DNA from: JBAXTZ01 sp037129925
GTDB taxonomy: Bacteria; Bacillota; Negativicutes; JBAXTZ01
Reading direction: 5' to 3'
Length of the DNA stretch: 64,000 nucleotides
NCBI GenBank assembly: GCA_037129925.1
Contig: JBAXTZ010000002.1
Coordinates: forward strand, 1 to 64,000
Shown: positions 27,901-35,769 of the stretch, piece by piece
Layout: the number at the start of each line of letters is the position of its first letter
Position numbering within the stretch: the stretch's first letter is position 1
Notes under the pieces: model-generated
Seen by the model: the letters and a program-made list of their open reading frames with translations, nothing else
What the model was told of the DNA's origin: nothing
The model's database searches: none
Position numbers and translations under genes: made by a program

Positions 27901-28454
27901 GCTACGAATTTTTGACGTTGCAGCGCGCCGACTTGTTTGACGCCCAAGGCAAATTGGTCACGATGATTGCGGCGATGGACGAAGTCATGGCGAAGCAATT
28001 CCAGGAAGCGGTCGAGCAAATAGATAAATATTTCGCCGAGATATTTGTGCGGTTGTTTGGCGGTGGCGCGGCATCGATAGTGTTTACTCAACCGGATAAT
28101 ATGCTGGAAACGGGAATTGAAGTGGTAGTGCAAATTCCCGGAAAGCGGCGCCAAAACATGACGTTGTTATCGGGCGGTGAACGGTCGCTGACGGTTATCG
28201 CATTGCTATTTGCGATGTTACAACACCAACCGTCGCCGTTTTGCGTACTAGATGAACTAGACGCGGCTCTTGACGAAGCAAATGTCGAGCGATTTTCGGA
28301 ATTCATTCGCGAATACCGCGAGCGAACGCAATTTATTATTATCACCCACCGGAAACGCTCGATGGAAGCAGCTGATAAACTGCACGGAATAACTATGGAA
28401 GAAACCGGCGTTTCGCAACTGGTATCTGTAAAATTTGCCGATGAAGTTCTGTGA
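24909..28454 (+). CDS. smc: Chromosome segregation protein SMC
   Basis: The 1181-residue protein has the SMC plan. The N-terminal ATPase half carries FKSFADKIEL and Walker A GPNGSGKSN with K37. Two long coiled coils (about 165-500 and 680-1010) flank a hinge near residues 520-660. The C-terminal half has the LSGGERSLTVIALLFAML signature and Walker B VLDELDAALDEAN. It compacts and helps segregate chromosomes with ScpA/ScpB. The TTG giving MILKRIEAYGFKSF is used because AGGTGA precedes it and the family starts there; a GTG three codons upstream is possible. ftsY, the usual next gene, is absent. Confidence 0.96.
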   Translation: MILKRIEAYGFKSFADKIELGFEDNITAIVGPNGSGKSNVADALRWVLGEQSARNLRGSKMEDVIFNGSTKRKPLNIANVSVILDNSARTFPIDFNEVAITRRMYRSGESEYYINKSPCRLKDIYELLSGTGIGKDSMSIISQNRADDVLNSKPEDRRLIFEEAAGIGKYKNRKKEAQRKLDDTAANITRIDDIATELETQLEPLQLAAARTEKFNQLFVQLRELKIDALAIKLRKLDKFGFDGQLRELEHSDELLAKEAALLSIDAEKAKTANSIIELEEIIVKAEAKINQLNIAHETDNGKVEVEKNRIGLSRERIQAIAIELKRADGFHGDAETTLAALQDERLMLQVDCSDALKLVDEFTVATQRASEAATQSEQSQVAIRETAFARVQHTAQIRNSINLTRMDADNLARSIGRLDAELNEYRTEMQRLTAELEQQKQFCDQITAAINVDKVTAKEINDERLLVKIAYETEQKQKNSYLDENRKLQIRKDLLNNLQLNYEGFSRAAKAVLTAKNDWRNNIFGAIGELVIALPEHALAIETALGQAAQNLVCADDATAQKAIDYLKKMQVGRATFLPLANLRYSETNFPKDKLFGILGRASQLVKYADRDKRAVEFLLGRILVADNFENAIKTAKALNFSARIVTLQGELLTPGGAITGGSMHKQSSGIISRTAEITQLEQQLAEAATYLSECETRLTAVEQQYLGFEDRIRTQNAVLQKKQLQQVELSVSLQHLEEVFERLTQNALLDNNERASLALDRDERVSKIATLQQELNSSEQTENDDQVKLNAKILELQSLQNIYSLAQENLNNGKIEYNSLVAKIVNAETRIEDLNQSLKIHSDNRARLSEENLSKKRAIFHAETEIAALGAQMLEYKQDKLQQNAWLAENFESKHLLLQQQELHDKDMRSIRRRISDLQLRLSDVKVQNERCRAEIENVCERALADYHIDLQEYIPTRDELTKADSAIMHDLDEQIEQLGTINPNAIEDYKKTSERYEFLTLQRADLFDAQGKLVTMIAAMDEVMAKQFQEAVEQIDKYFAEIFVRLFGGGAASIVFTQPDNMLETGIEVVVQIPGKRRQNMTLLSGGERSLTVIALLFAMLQHQPSPFCVLDELDAALDEANVERFSEFIREYRERTQFIIITHRKRSMEAADKLHGITMEETGVSQLVSVKFADEVL

Positions 28455-28516
28455 TTTGATTTATTGCGCAAAATATTATAAAATAACGCTAAGAGCTAAG
28501 TATATGAGGAGTCGAG

Positions 28517-29074
28517 ATGAATAAAGCATTAATATTGATCGCTAATGGCACTGAAGAAATTGAAGCGACAACACTCGCCAATGTATTGCGGCGTGCCGAA
28601 ATTGAAGTTACTTTAGCCGGTGTGGGCGGTAAACTGCTGCGGGGCAGTAGAAATATCACTATTTGCGCTGATGTGGAATTTGAAGAAATAGCCGATACCG
28701 CGCATGACGAGTTTGATATATTAATCTTGCCAGGCGGATGGGGCGGAACACTAATATTTTGTGAGGATAGTAATGTCCAATTTACGCTTAAACGGTTTGA
28801 CTCTGCGAAAAAAATGATTTGTGCGATATGCGCGGCGCCGTTAGCGTTAGATCGGGCGAACATTTTGCTAAACCATCGGTTTACCTGTTTTCCGGGAATT
28901 GAACAAAAAATGTCGGCGTTGGGGTATGAAAATCGCAAATTTGTGGTTTCGGATAATATTTTCACATCGCAAGGCCCGGCAACAGCAATGGACTTTGCGC
29001 TAAGAATAGTACGAGCTGTTGTGGGCGAGGAAAAGTTCTTGTCGGTAGCGGCTGAGTTGCTGTACGAAATATAA
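28517..29074 (+). CDS. DJ-1/PfpI family protein
   Basis: The 185-residue protein has the DJ-1/ThiJ/PfpI fold markers: ALILIANGTEEIEA at the N-terminus, ILILPGGWGG, the nucleophile-elbow cysteine in ICAICAAPLALDRA and a final LRIVRAVVGEEK helix. The family includes glyoxalase III-like and deglycase-like enzymes and stress proteins; the exact activity is not predictable. An AGGAG site lies before the ATG. It is the last core-type gene before the secretion island. Confidence 0.88.
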   Translation: MNKALILIANGTEEIEATTLANVLRRAEIEVTLAGVGGKLLRGSRNITICADVEFEEIADTAHDEFDILILPGGWGGTLIFCEDSNVQFTLKRFDSAKKMICAICAAPLALDRANILLNHRFTCFPGIEQKMSALGYENRKFVVSDNIFTSQGPATAMDFALRIVRAVVGEEKFLSVAAELLYEI

Positions 29075-29107
29075 CCAATCGAATGCCGCAACTGTCAATA
29101 TTTTTCT

Positions 29108-29135
29108 AAGATAATTAATCTGCATTAATTATCTT
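29108..29135. repeat. Perfect inverted repeat with 12-bp arms
   Basis: AAGATAATTAAT and its exact complement are separated by CTGC. The right arm ends inside the -35 box of the promoter that drives the island, as expected of an operator. It could alternatively act as a weak terminator for the DJ-1 gene, but no T-run follows. Confidence 0.6.
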
Positions 29136-29162
29136 GACGAACAAAATTCTTTACGCTATTAT
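29134..29162 (+). promoter_or_regulatory. Promoter at the start of the secretion island
   Basis: TTGACG and TATTAT are separated by 17 bases, just before the small membrane protein gene. It overlaps the preceding palindrome by two bases. Confidence 0.7.
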
Positions 29163-29178
29163 AGTCACGAAGTAAAGT

Positions 29179-29523
29179 TTGGACGAAGTGATGAATATGT
29201 CCATTTTCAAAACGAAACGTGTTCGCGTAGCATTGCTGGCATTGTTTATGTTTGCGCTGTGCGTCGCAGTTGCGGCAGTCGATGTAGTCGATATTACCGA
29301 AATGCTGGATGATGCGTTAGAGGGTCAGTTTGGTTTTCAGTTTGATATAGCCGGTTTTGTCAGCCTGCTCGTTTTGAGCTGGGCGGTGTTTCTTTGTTTC
29401 GTAAAAGCGAATGCGGATATTCTGGCTTCAATCGGCATTGACTCACGCGTTCGTCCGTTCGTACACGGTGTTCCCGGCAGCGGTAAGTGCGCATTAGTAT
29501 CCGTCCAGAAATTCAATAATTAA
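29179..29523 (+). CDS. Small membrane protein of unknown function
   Basis: I do not recognise this protein. It is up to 114 residues long with two hydrophobic segments: about 14-34 (RVALLALFMFALCVAVAAV) and about 56-76 (GFVSLLVLSWAVFLCFV). The loop between them is acidic, and a short tail contains GVPGSGK. The first segment could be an uncleaved signal anchor. The TTG start is uncertain; in-frame ATG codons at 29191 and 29197 are alternatives and no strong ribosome-binding site decides. The gene directly follows the island promoter, so it is the first gene of the type I secretion locus. Confidence 0.5.
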   Translation: MDEVMNMSIFKTKRVRVALLALFMFALCVAVAAVDVVDITEMLDDALEGQFGFQFDIAGFVSLLVLSWAVFLCFVKANADILASIGIDSRVRPFVHGVPGSGKCALVSVQKFNN

Positions 29524-29530
29524 ATATACA

Positions 29531-29604
29531 AGCTCCGTCATTAGACTGAGCTCATTAGAAGCAGCGTGCGGCATTGGGCCGGGCGCTGTTTTGCGTAATG
29601 AGTG
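29531..29604 (+). other. Possible structured leader before the exporter gene
   Basis: CTCATTA and CAGCG on the left find complements CGCTG and TAATGAG on the right, so the segment can form a long interrupted stem. An alternative AGCTC/GAGCT pairing exists at its 5' end. No known RNA class is recognised. Confidence 0.3.
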
Positions 29605-29656
29605 TGGTCGTTGGCGGAGTTTTTCGTTTAAATCGCAAGAAGAACAGGGGAGAGAA

Positions 29657-31786
29657 ATGAACCAACAACCACAACCAATCGACAGCGGTCTCGCTGCATT
29701 AATCTTAGTTGCCGGATATCACGGTATCGCCGTCGATGCCGGCAAGATCATCCACGAACAGGCGGCGCTGGGTGAGCGGTTTGATAACCGCAAATTATTG
29801 CTCGCGGCGAAGAAAACCGGCTTCAAGGCTAAAACTACTTCGGCGCGTTATGAAAAACTGCCGCAACTGACTGCGCCGTATATTGCCGAATATAACGGCG
29901 AATATATTGTCATCCTCAAAGCCGAAACGGATACCATTGTCTATTTCCGACCCGGATTAACCCAGCCGCTGACCATCCCCCGCGACGAATTCGTCCTGCA
30001 CTGGAACGGCAGATTGATATTGCTCAAACCAATGCTGAAAAACACCGCCGATAAATTCGGTTTCGGCTGGTTCATCCGCCAGATTATGGAATACAAACGC
30101 CATCTGATCGAAGTTATGCTTGCGATGCTGTTCATACAGCTTATGGGGTTGGTGACACCGATCATCACTCAGGTGGTAATCGATAAGGTGCTGACCCATA
30201 ACGGGCTGACTACGCTGAATGCATTGATGTTCGGGTTGCTGATCCTAGTCGTCGGTGAAAGCTTCCTCGGTTCAGCGAAAACCTATCTGTTCGTACATAC
30301 CGCGAGCAGAATTGATGCGGTACTCGGCGCCAATTTATTCAAACGGCTGATGTCCTTACCGTTAAGATACTTTGAAATTCGCCGTGCCGGAGATACGGTA
30401 GCCAGAGTAAGAGAAATTGAAAACATCCGCCAGTTTCTGACCGGTACGCCGTTATCCACTTTACTTGATGTTTGTTTCATTTTTGTCTATGTTGCGGTAA
30501 TGTTTTTCTATAGCGGCGCCTTAACTTGGATGGTTTTAGGCTCATTGCCGCTGTTTGCAATTCTCTCGGGACTGGTGACGCCGTTATACAAATCCCGGCT
30601 CGAAGAAAAGTTCAACCGCGGCGCTGATAACCAGTCCTATCTGGTTGAAGCGGTAAACGGCATCCAGACAATCAAGTCCTTCGCGCTCGAACCGCAGATT
30701 CAAAAACGCTGGGACAGTTGTCTTGCCGCCTATATCAAAGCCGGATTCAAGACCGCCAATCTCGCGGGGATTGCCGGCAGCATCGGCCAAGCCATCCAGA
30801 AAACTGCTGACATCGCGGTACTGTGGTATGGCGCAATGCTGGTAATCGACGGCAAACTGACCGTCGGGCAGTTAATCGCCTTCCGAATGTTATCCTCGCA
30901 CGTCAGCGGTCCGGTATTAAGATTAGTGCAACTATGGCAGGAATTCCAGCAGGCCGGAGTCTCCTTGAGCCGCATCGGCGATATCTTCGAAGTCAAACCG
31001 GAAAACAACCTTGTCAGCGCACAAACGGCAATGCCAAGTGTTAAAGGCGCGATAACTTTTGACAAAGTGCGGTTTCGCTACCGCTTCGACGGCCCGGAAA
31101 TCATCCGCAGCATGAGCTTTGAAATCCAACCCGGCGAAGTCGTCGGCTTTGTCGGCAGGAGCGGTAGCGGAAAAAGCACCGTCGCCAAGTTAATCCAGCG
31201 ATTGTACGCGCCCGAATCGGGGCGGATACTGGTCGACGGCGCCGATATCGCCGCAACCGATACCAGTTGGTTAAGACGCAACATCGGTGTAGTGCTGCAG
31301 GAAAACTTTTTATTCAACGGCTCAGTCAGAGACAACATCGCCATTCATAACCCGGCGGCCAGTATCGAACAGGTAATGGAAGTTGCCAACCTCGCCGGAG
31401 CGCATGAATTTATTCTGGAAATGCCTGAAGCCTACGATACCCAGGTCGGCGAAAAAGGCACGGCACTCTCCGGTGGGCAACGGCAAAGAATTGCGATAGC
31501 CAGAGCGCTGCTTAACAACCCCAAAGTATTGATACTCGATGAAGCCACCTCGGCGCTTGATTACGAATCCGAACGGATTATTCAGGAAAACCTGAAAAAC
31601 ATCTGCAAAGGAAGAACTGTGATAATCATCGCCCACCGGTTATCGACCTTGAAAGACGCCACCAAGATCATCACCGTTGAAAAAGGCGAAATTGCTGAGT
31701 CCGGCACCCCGGAAGAATTGTATAACGCCAAAGGAATCTTCTGGCACCTGGCAAGCCAGCAGCGGGGTAGTTATGAGATTGTTTAA
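29657..31786 (+). CDS. Type I secretion ABC exporter, HlyB-like
   Basis: The 709-residue inner-membrane exporter has three parts. A C39-peptidase-like domain (about 1-125) reads PIDSGLAALILVAGYHGI where a protease would have its catalytic cysteine, so it is a non-catalytic docking domain as in HlyB. A six-helix transmembrane domain (about 140-430) follows. The ATPase has Walker A GRSGSGKST (K506), signature LSGGQ (604-608) and Walker B VLILDE (to E629). By family it energises export of RTX proteins with C-terminal signals. The ATG after GGGGAGAG is chosen over a longer frame. Codon choice is richer in GCC/ATC/CTG than in the core genes. Confidence 0.92.
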   Translation: MNQQPQPIDSGLAALILVAGYHGIAVDAGKIIHEQAALGERFDNRKLLLAAKKTGFKAKTTSARYEKLPQLTAPYIAEYNGEYIVILKAETDTIVYFRPGLTQPLTIPRDEFVLHWNGRLILLKPMLKNTADKFGFGWFIRQIMEYKRHLIEVMLAMLFIQLMGLVTPIITQVVIDKVLTHNGLTTLNALMFGLLILVVGESFLGSAKTYLFVHTASRIDAVLGANLFKRLMSLPLRYFEIRRAGDTVARVREIENIRQFLTGTPLSTLLDVCFIFVYVAVMFFYSGALTWMVLGSLPLFAILSGLVTPLYKSRLEEKFNRGADNQSYLVEAVNGIQTIKSFALEPQIQKRWDSCLAAYIKAGFKTANLAGIAGSIGQAIQKTADIAVLWYGAMLVIDGKLTVGQLIAFRMLSSHVSGPVLRLVQLWQEFQQAGVSLSRIGDIFEVKPENNLVSAQTAMPSVKGAITFDKVRFRYRFDGPEIIRSMSFEIQPGEVVGFVGRSGSGKSTVAKLIQRLYAPESGRILVDGADIAATDTSWLRRNIGVVLQENFLFNGSVRDNIAIHNPAASIEQVMEVANLAGAHEFILEMPEAYDTQVGEKGTALSGGQRQRIAIARALLNNPKVLILDEATSALDYESERIIQENLKNICKGRTVIIIAHRLSTLKDATKIITVEKGEIAESGTPEELYNAKGIFWHLASQQRGSYEIV

Positions 31787-31800
31787 GACGCTGCGGCTAA

Positions 31801-31869
31801 TATTTAGTACGCTATGCTAGTATTTAGAACGCTGCGCTAGGACGCGCTTCGCTATATTATAGCGAAGCG
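31801..31869. repeat. Tandem 20-bp repeat followed by a 25-bp palindrome
   Basis: Two adjacent 20-base units beginning TATTTAG and ending GCTAG (31801-31820 and 31821-31840, three mismatches) precede a palindrome with perfect 12-bp arms (CGCTTCGCTATA and complement, one-base centre, 31845-31869). A weaker ATAGC/GCTAT hairpin follows at about 31871-31890. It separates hlyB from hlyD and may act as an attenuator, an mRNA stabiliser or a REP-like element. Confidence 0.7.
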
Positions 31870-31932
31870 TTATAGCACGTAGTGCGCTATTATCTTCTGT
31901 ATACCACCAGCAATACTTAACGAGGTAAGCAA

Positions 31933-33258
31933 ATGAGTTTTTTTACAAAATATCTAAAAATCAGCAGCAAAGACATCGAACACGAGTTTCTCCCCGATGC
32001 GCTGGAAATCAAAGAAAGCCCGCCGTCACCGGCGGGACGGATAATCATCTGGGGAATCTGCATAATTCTGACAATAACCCTGATTTGGTCCTGCATCGCG
32101 AAAATCGACGAAATCGCCGTAGCCCGTGGTAAACTCATTCCCGACGGCAAGATCAAAGTCATCCAGTCCGAATATGAAGGCGTGATTGTAGCCATCAACG
32201 TCGTCGAAGGTCAAAAAGTCAAAGCCGGACAAACCTTGCTCGAACTCGATCCGCTGACTGCTAAGACCGAATACGAAAAAGTCCATGATTCACTGCAAAT
32301 CGCCAAAGCCGAGAAGCAACAATTGCAGAATGAACTAAGCGGCAAACCGAACGCCGCGAATGGATTGCCGGAAGAATTGCGAAGTTTGTATGCTAATCTC
32401 AGGCAAGCCCGCGAATTGCAATATCAGACCAAGCGCGAAACCTACGCCCATAATATGGAAGATGCCAAAAACGGACAGCAAAGCGCCGAGTGGTCGCTGA
32501 AAGATTCGAAGCGCCATTATGAAATAATTCTGGTCGAAGAAGCCGACCTCAGATACCTCGTCAAAGAAGGCGGATTATCCAGAGAAAACTACAACCGCAA
32601 AGAACGGGAACTGTTCAGCGCCGAGAATGATCTGGAAACCAAACGCGAAGCGGTGGAACAGCAACACGAAAAATATCTCGGCGCGGCAAAAAGCTATGAA
32701 CTGGTGGAATATGAACGCCAAGCCGAATTGCTGAATGCCACTGCCGAGAAAGAAAAACAAATTATCGAATTAACGTCTCAATTTATCAAAGCCAAAAAAG
32801 CGCTGGAAATGACCAAGATGACATCGCCGGTGGATGGCGAAGTACACGGACTGGCAGCAACGACCATCGGCGGTGTGGTTAAACCGGCGGAAGTGCTGAT
32901 GACCATTGTGCCGGAGAATACCCCGCTGATTATCGAAGCGACCGCAGATAACAAGGACATCGGCTTTATTGACGTAAACTACCCGGTGGAAATAAAGTTC
33001 GATACCTATCCGTTCCAGCGTTACGGCGTGGTTAAAGGCAAAGTAACCTTCGTCAGCCCGGATGCTATCGAAGATGAAAAACTCGGGCCGGTGTACAAAA
33101 TCAAGGTGGCGCTGGATTTGAAGACGATACCCAGAACGATAGAAATCTACCCCGGTATGGCAGGAACAGTAGAAATCAAGACCAACGAAAAGCGGGTAAT
33201 CGACTTCTTCCTCGATCCGCTGATCAAGTATGCGGATGAGAGTTTGGGGTTAAGGTAG
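31933..33258 (+). CDS. Type I secretion membrane fusion protein, HlyD family
   Basis: The 441-residue periplasmic adaptor has one transmembrane segment (about residues 37-57, IWGICIILTITLIWSCIAKI). A first lipoyl half-motif follows (GVIVAINVVEGQKVKAGQTL), then a long alpha-helical hairpin rich in Glu/Lys/Gln (about 115-285). The second lipoyl half (MTSPVDGEVHGLA) and a beta-barrel domain close it. It bridges the ABC exporter to an outer-membrane channel. No TolC homologue is present in the island, so the channel must be encoded elsewhere or supplied by an unusual partner. GC-rich codon usage matches hlyB. Confidence 0.93.
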   Translation: MSFFTKYLKISSKDIEHEFLPDALEIKESPPSPAGRIIIWGICIILTITLIWSCIAKIDEIAVARGKLIPDGKIKVIQSEYEGVIVAINVVEGQKVKAGQTLLELDPLTAKTEYEKVHDSLQIAKAEKQQLQNELSGKPNAANGLPEELRSLYANLRQARELQYQTKRETYAHNMEDAKNGQQSAEWSLKDSKRHYEIILVEEADLRYLVKEGGLSRENYNRKERELFSAENDLETKREAVEQQHEKYLGAAKSYELVEYERQAELLNATAEKEKQIIELTSQFIKAKKALEMTKMTSPVDGEVHGLAATTIGGVVKPAEVLMTIVPENTPLIIEATADNKDIGFIDVNYPVEIKFDTYPFQRYGVVKGKVTFVSPDAIEDEKLGPVYKIKVALDLKTIPRTIEIYPGMAGTVEIKTNEKRVIDFFLDPLIKYADESLGLR

Positions 33259-33308
33259 GCGCCAGCGGGCCAAAATGCAAAACGCAAATAAAATATCGGA
33301 GAGAGAAA

Positions 33309-34481
33309 ATGAAAACACTAACAACAAGACTATTGATCGTGGCAATTCTACTCTGCAGCATAGTTTGTGCAGCGGCACAACCACAGTATGATTTTGCGCA
33401 AAACAACAACATGTCGGAATATTACGCCACACAGTACGACAACAGCGGAACCGCCTGGTTACGGGGCGTGGAGTTAAATGGCATGTTTGACAAAAACAGC
33501 CAGAATTACGGAGTAACAGTAATACAACCGTTTTTGGACACAAAAAACGGGTTAACGCATGTGCCATTCTGGCAGGCAAGTTATACGCGCACAGCCGGTG
33601 CAAACTTAAATAGCGCGTTAGATACGGTTAATATCGGTATCGGCTACCGTTTCGTTTCTGCAGTGCGCAGCAACATGTACGGCGTGAATTTATTTTACGA
33701 TAATTGCCTGGACTATTTGCCGGTTGCCGGATTAAATCAGGTTTCGCTGCAACGAATCGGCGCCGGACTGGAATATTTTGTCGGGCCGGTCGAAGCGCGT
33801 ATGAACGGATACTTAGGTTTAGGAAATAACACCCAGACCGCAAGCAACGGCGATATTGTCTCAACCAAAGTAGTCAACGGATTGGATGGCGCTATCAATA
33901 CCGATTTTTCTTTCTGGAACGCACCCTGGTTGAAAATAGGTGTGAGCGGATTTTCGAATAATGCTTCAACAACTGGTATCACAAACGGATGCAGCGCCAC
34001 CGCCGCGCTGCAATTAATGCCGCAGTTGAAAGTTGCCGTTGCACAGGATTTTATTAATAACAACACTATTGCTACAGCGACGATAAACCTGCTGGCGCTG
34101 CCGCAACCGGCGTTATTGTTTGCAGATGAATATATAAATGCCAACGCCGAAAAAGATGCCGGATACAAAACACTGCTGGCGGTGCAGCGAAACAACAACG
34201 TGACTGCTGACGTGAACGTAACCAGGCAAGCTGTTGTTTACCAAGGCTCGCTGGACATAACGGTGACTGATTCGGCAACCGGGTTGCCGCTTGCGGGCGT
34301 GATGGTTGTGTTTAACTCAACCTTGCAAAATACCGGCGCGGACGGTAAGGCAAGCTTCAGCAATATAGCTTACGGAAATTATGACTATGTGATAGTCAAA
34401 TCCGGATACCTATCCCAAAGCAGCAGCTGTACAATCGATTCACCGGCGAAGGTGTTGCCGGTAGCGTTGGTGGTGCAGTGA
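33309..34481 (+). CDS. Inverse-autotransporter-like outer-membrane beta-barrel with C-terminal beta-sandwich domain
   Basis: The 390-residue protein starts with a signal peptide (MKTLTTRLLIVAILLCS, cleavage near CAAAQ). Residues about 55-285 are alternating strands with features of the intimin/invasin-type barrel: NIGIGYRFV, YGVNLFYDN, RIGAGLEYFVGPVEARMNGY and GLGN. The last 80 residues (SLDITVTDSATGLPLAGV, GADGKASFSNIAYGNYDYVI) look like a carboxypeptidase-regulatory/Ig-like sandwich, which would be the exposed passenger. The barrel-first order fits a type Ve architecture. It has no LysM domain. The assignment is by pattern and needs a profile search. The location suggests a role with the secreted RTX protein. 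Confidence 0.55.
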   Translation: MKTLTTRLLIVAILLCSIVCAAAQPQYDFAQNNNMSEYYATQYDNSGTAWLRGVELNGMFDKNSQNYGVTVIQPFLDTKNGLTHVPFWQASYTRTAGANLNSALDTVNIGIGYRFVSAVRSNMYGVNLFYDNCLDYLPVAGLNQVSLQRIGAGLEYFVGPVEARMNGYLGLGNNTQTASNGDIVSTKVVNGLDGAINTDFSFWNAPWLKIGVSGFSNNASTTGITNGCSATAALQLMPQLKVAVAQDFINNNTIATATINLLALPQPALLFADEYINANAEKDAGYKTLLAVQRNNNVTADVNVTRQAVVYQGSLDITVTDSATGLPLAGVMVVFNSTLQNTGADGKASFSNIAYGNYDYVIVKSGYLSQSSSCTIDSPAKVLPVALVVQ

Positions 34482-34495
34482 GACAAGTAGTAAAC

Positions 34496-34575
34496 GGGTT
34501 TAGGCGCAGGTTGTTCTGCTTCTAAACGCGAGAATTGGGAAAAATGAAATGAAGGGTGGTGGTGTTTTTGAGGGT
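34496..34575 (+). repeat. 80-bp intergenic repeat, copy A
   Basis: This segment matches 37336-37415 over 80 bases with eight substitutions and no gaps. Its 5' part forms a hairpin: TTTAG and GCAG pair with CTGC and CTAAA around a small internal loop. Two of the eight substitutions fall in the terminal loop, leaving the stem intact. Its 3' part contains a nine-codon frame starting at 34549 (MKGGGVFEG) in which all differences between copies are synonymous. It precedes the TPR gene. Confidence 0.85.
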
Positions 34576-34619
34576 ACAGACTATTAGTATAAGACAAAGT
34601 TTTTCGAGGAGGAATTCTG

Positions 34620-35747
34620 ATGACTAAAACAAAGATGTTGCGTTTTACGGCACTGTGGTTACTGATGCTATTTGTCTTTGCTTTCCAGATACAAGAGAGT
34701 AACTGTGAATTAAGCGGTAATGCTTTCGCCAGCTCTATATCTACCGGCGGGTCCAGTCAGGGATTGAATGATGATAGTTTGTTTAATTACACGTTTGAAG
34801 CAGGTAAGAATAAACTAAAGTCAGGTGATTATGCAGGGGCTATCAATGACTTTACTGCCGCAATAAATTGTGGTGATGAAAATCAAGATTTGGCTATTGT
34901 TTTCTTGAACAGAGGTGCGGCTTATGCGCACTTAGGCAATAATTCAGCTGCTGTTGATGATTATAACAGCATGTTGAAATTGCGCCCAAATTCGCCTGAA
35001 GCCTACACCAACAGAGGGCTTGCATATCATGAACTTGGCAAAAATGATCTCGCCATCAGCGATTTAAACGAAGCGGTACGATTAGCTCCGGGTCAATATA
35101 CAGTGTACACGAACAGAGGTGTTACTTTTGGAGAGATGGGTGAATATGAAAAGGCGATTGATGATTTTAATTGCGCAATAAAACTCAAAGGTAATTACTA
35201 TTATAAAGCTTATTGGGGTAGGGCTTTGGCGTACATTGGTAGTGGCAAATATGATTTAGCCTTGTCGGATTTGAACTTAATTATTGACAATAATTTCAAC
35301 GATTTCGATGCTAGGTTTCTGCGTGGAGGAGTATATGTAATTAAAGGTGATTATAATCGTGGCATAAGCGCTCTGTCCGGAGTGGTCAAATATAGCAAAG
35401 ATAATAAACCGGCGCTGTTTCTTAGGGGAATGACTTATATCGTAGTCGGAAATTACGATAGCGCCGTCGATGATTTTGCTGAACTTGTTAGCCAGCATAC
35501 GATAATTGGCGATGCCCCAATTAATTCCTGTCTAAAACCGATCTTTGATTGGTGTATGCCAAAGGTTTTGAATGAACAATTCGAAAAAAACAACTCAAAT
35601 GCGGAAATTATTTTCATTAGAGGGTTGGTTGAAAACATGCGCGACGAAAAGGAGAAGAGTCTGGCAGATTTGAATAACGCGGTAAAAATGAAACCTTCAC
35701 TGGCGAAAAAATTGCCCTGGTGGATAAGACACGAATTGACGAACTGA
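34620..35747 (+). CDS. Secreted or membrane-anchored TPR-repeat protein
   Basis: The 375-residue protein begins with a hydrophobic signal sequence (about residues 8-24). From residue 55 onwards it is a run of about seven tetratricopeptide repeats, for example GDYAGAINDFTAAI, SPEAYTNRGLAYHELGKNDL and GEYEKAIDDFNCAI. It should act as a protein-binding scaffold on the periplasmic or surface side. It is 22 bases upstream of the 531-residue RTX-related gene with AGGAGG before its own start. The pair lies between the two 80-bp repeats. A chaperone or partner for that protein is possible but not demonstrated. Confidence 0.8.
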   Translation: MTKTKMLRFTALWLLMLFVFAFQIQESNCELSGNAFASSISTGGSSQGLNDDSLFNYTFEAGKNKLKSGDYAGAINDFTAAINCGDENQDLAIVFLNRGAAYAHLGNNSAAVDDYNSMLKLRPNSPEAYTNRGLAYHELGKNDLAISDLNEAVRLAPGQYTVYTNRGVTFGEMGEYEKAIDDFNCAIKLKGNYYYKAYWGRALAYIGSGKYDLALSDLNLIIDNNFNDFDARFLRGGVYVIKGDYNRGISALSGVVKYSKDNKPALFLRGMTYIVVGNYDSAVDDFAELVSQHTIIGDAPINSCLKPIFDWCMPKVLNEQFEKNNSNAEIIFIRGLVENMRDEKEKSLADLNNAVKMKPSLAKKLPWWIRHELTN

Positions 35748-35769
35748 TTTTTTTGGAGGAGTTGAAAAA

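Noticed and set aside
29657..30030. Functional C39 bacteriocin-processing peptidase in the exporter
   Set aside because: The position of the catalytic cysteine is Asp-Ser (PIDSGLAA), as in non-catalytic HlyB-type domains, and no double-glycine leader peptide was seen nearby.
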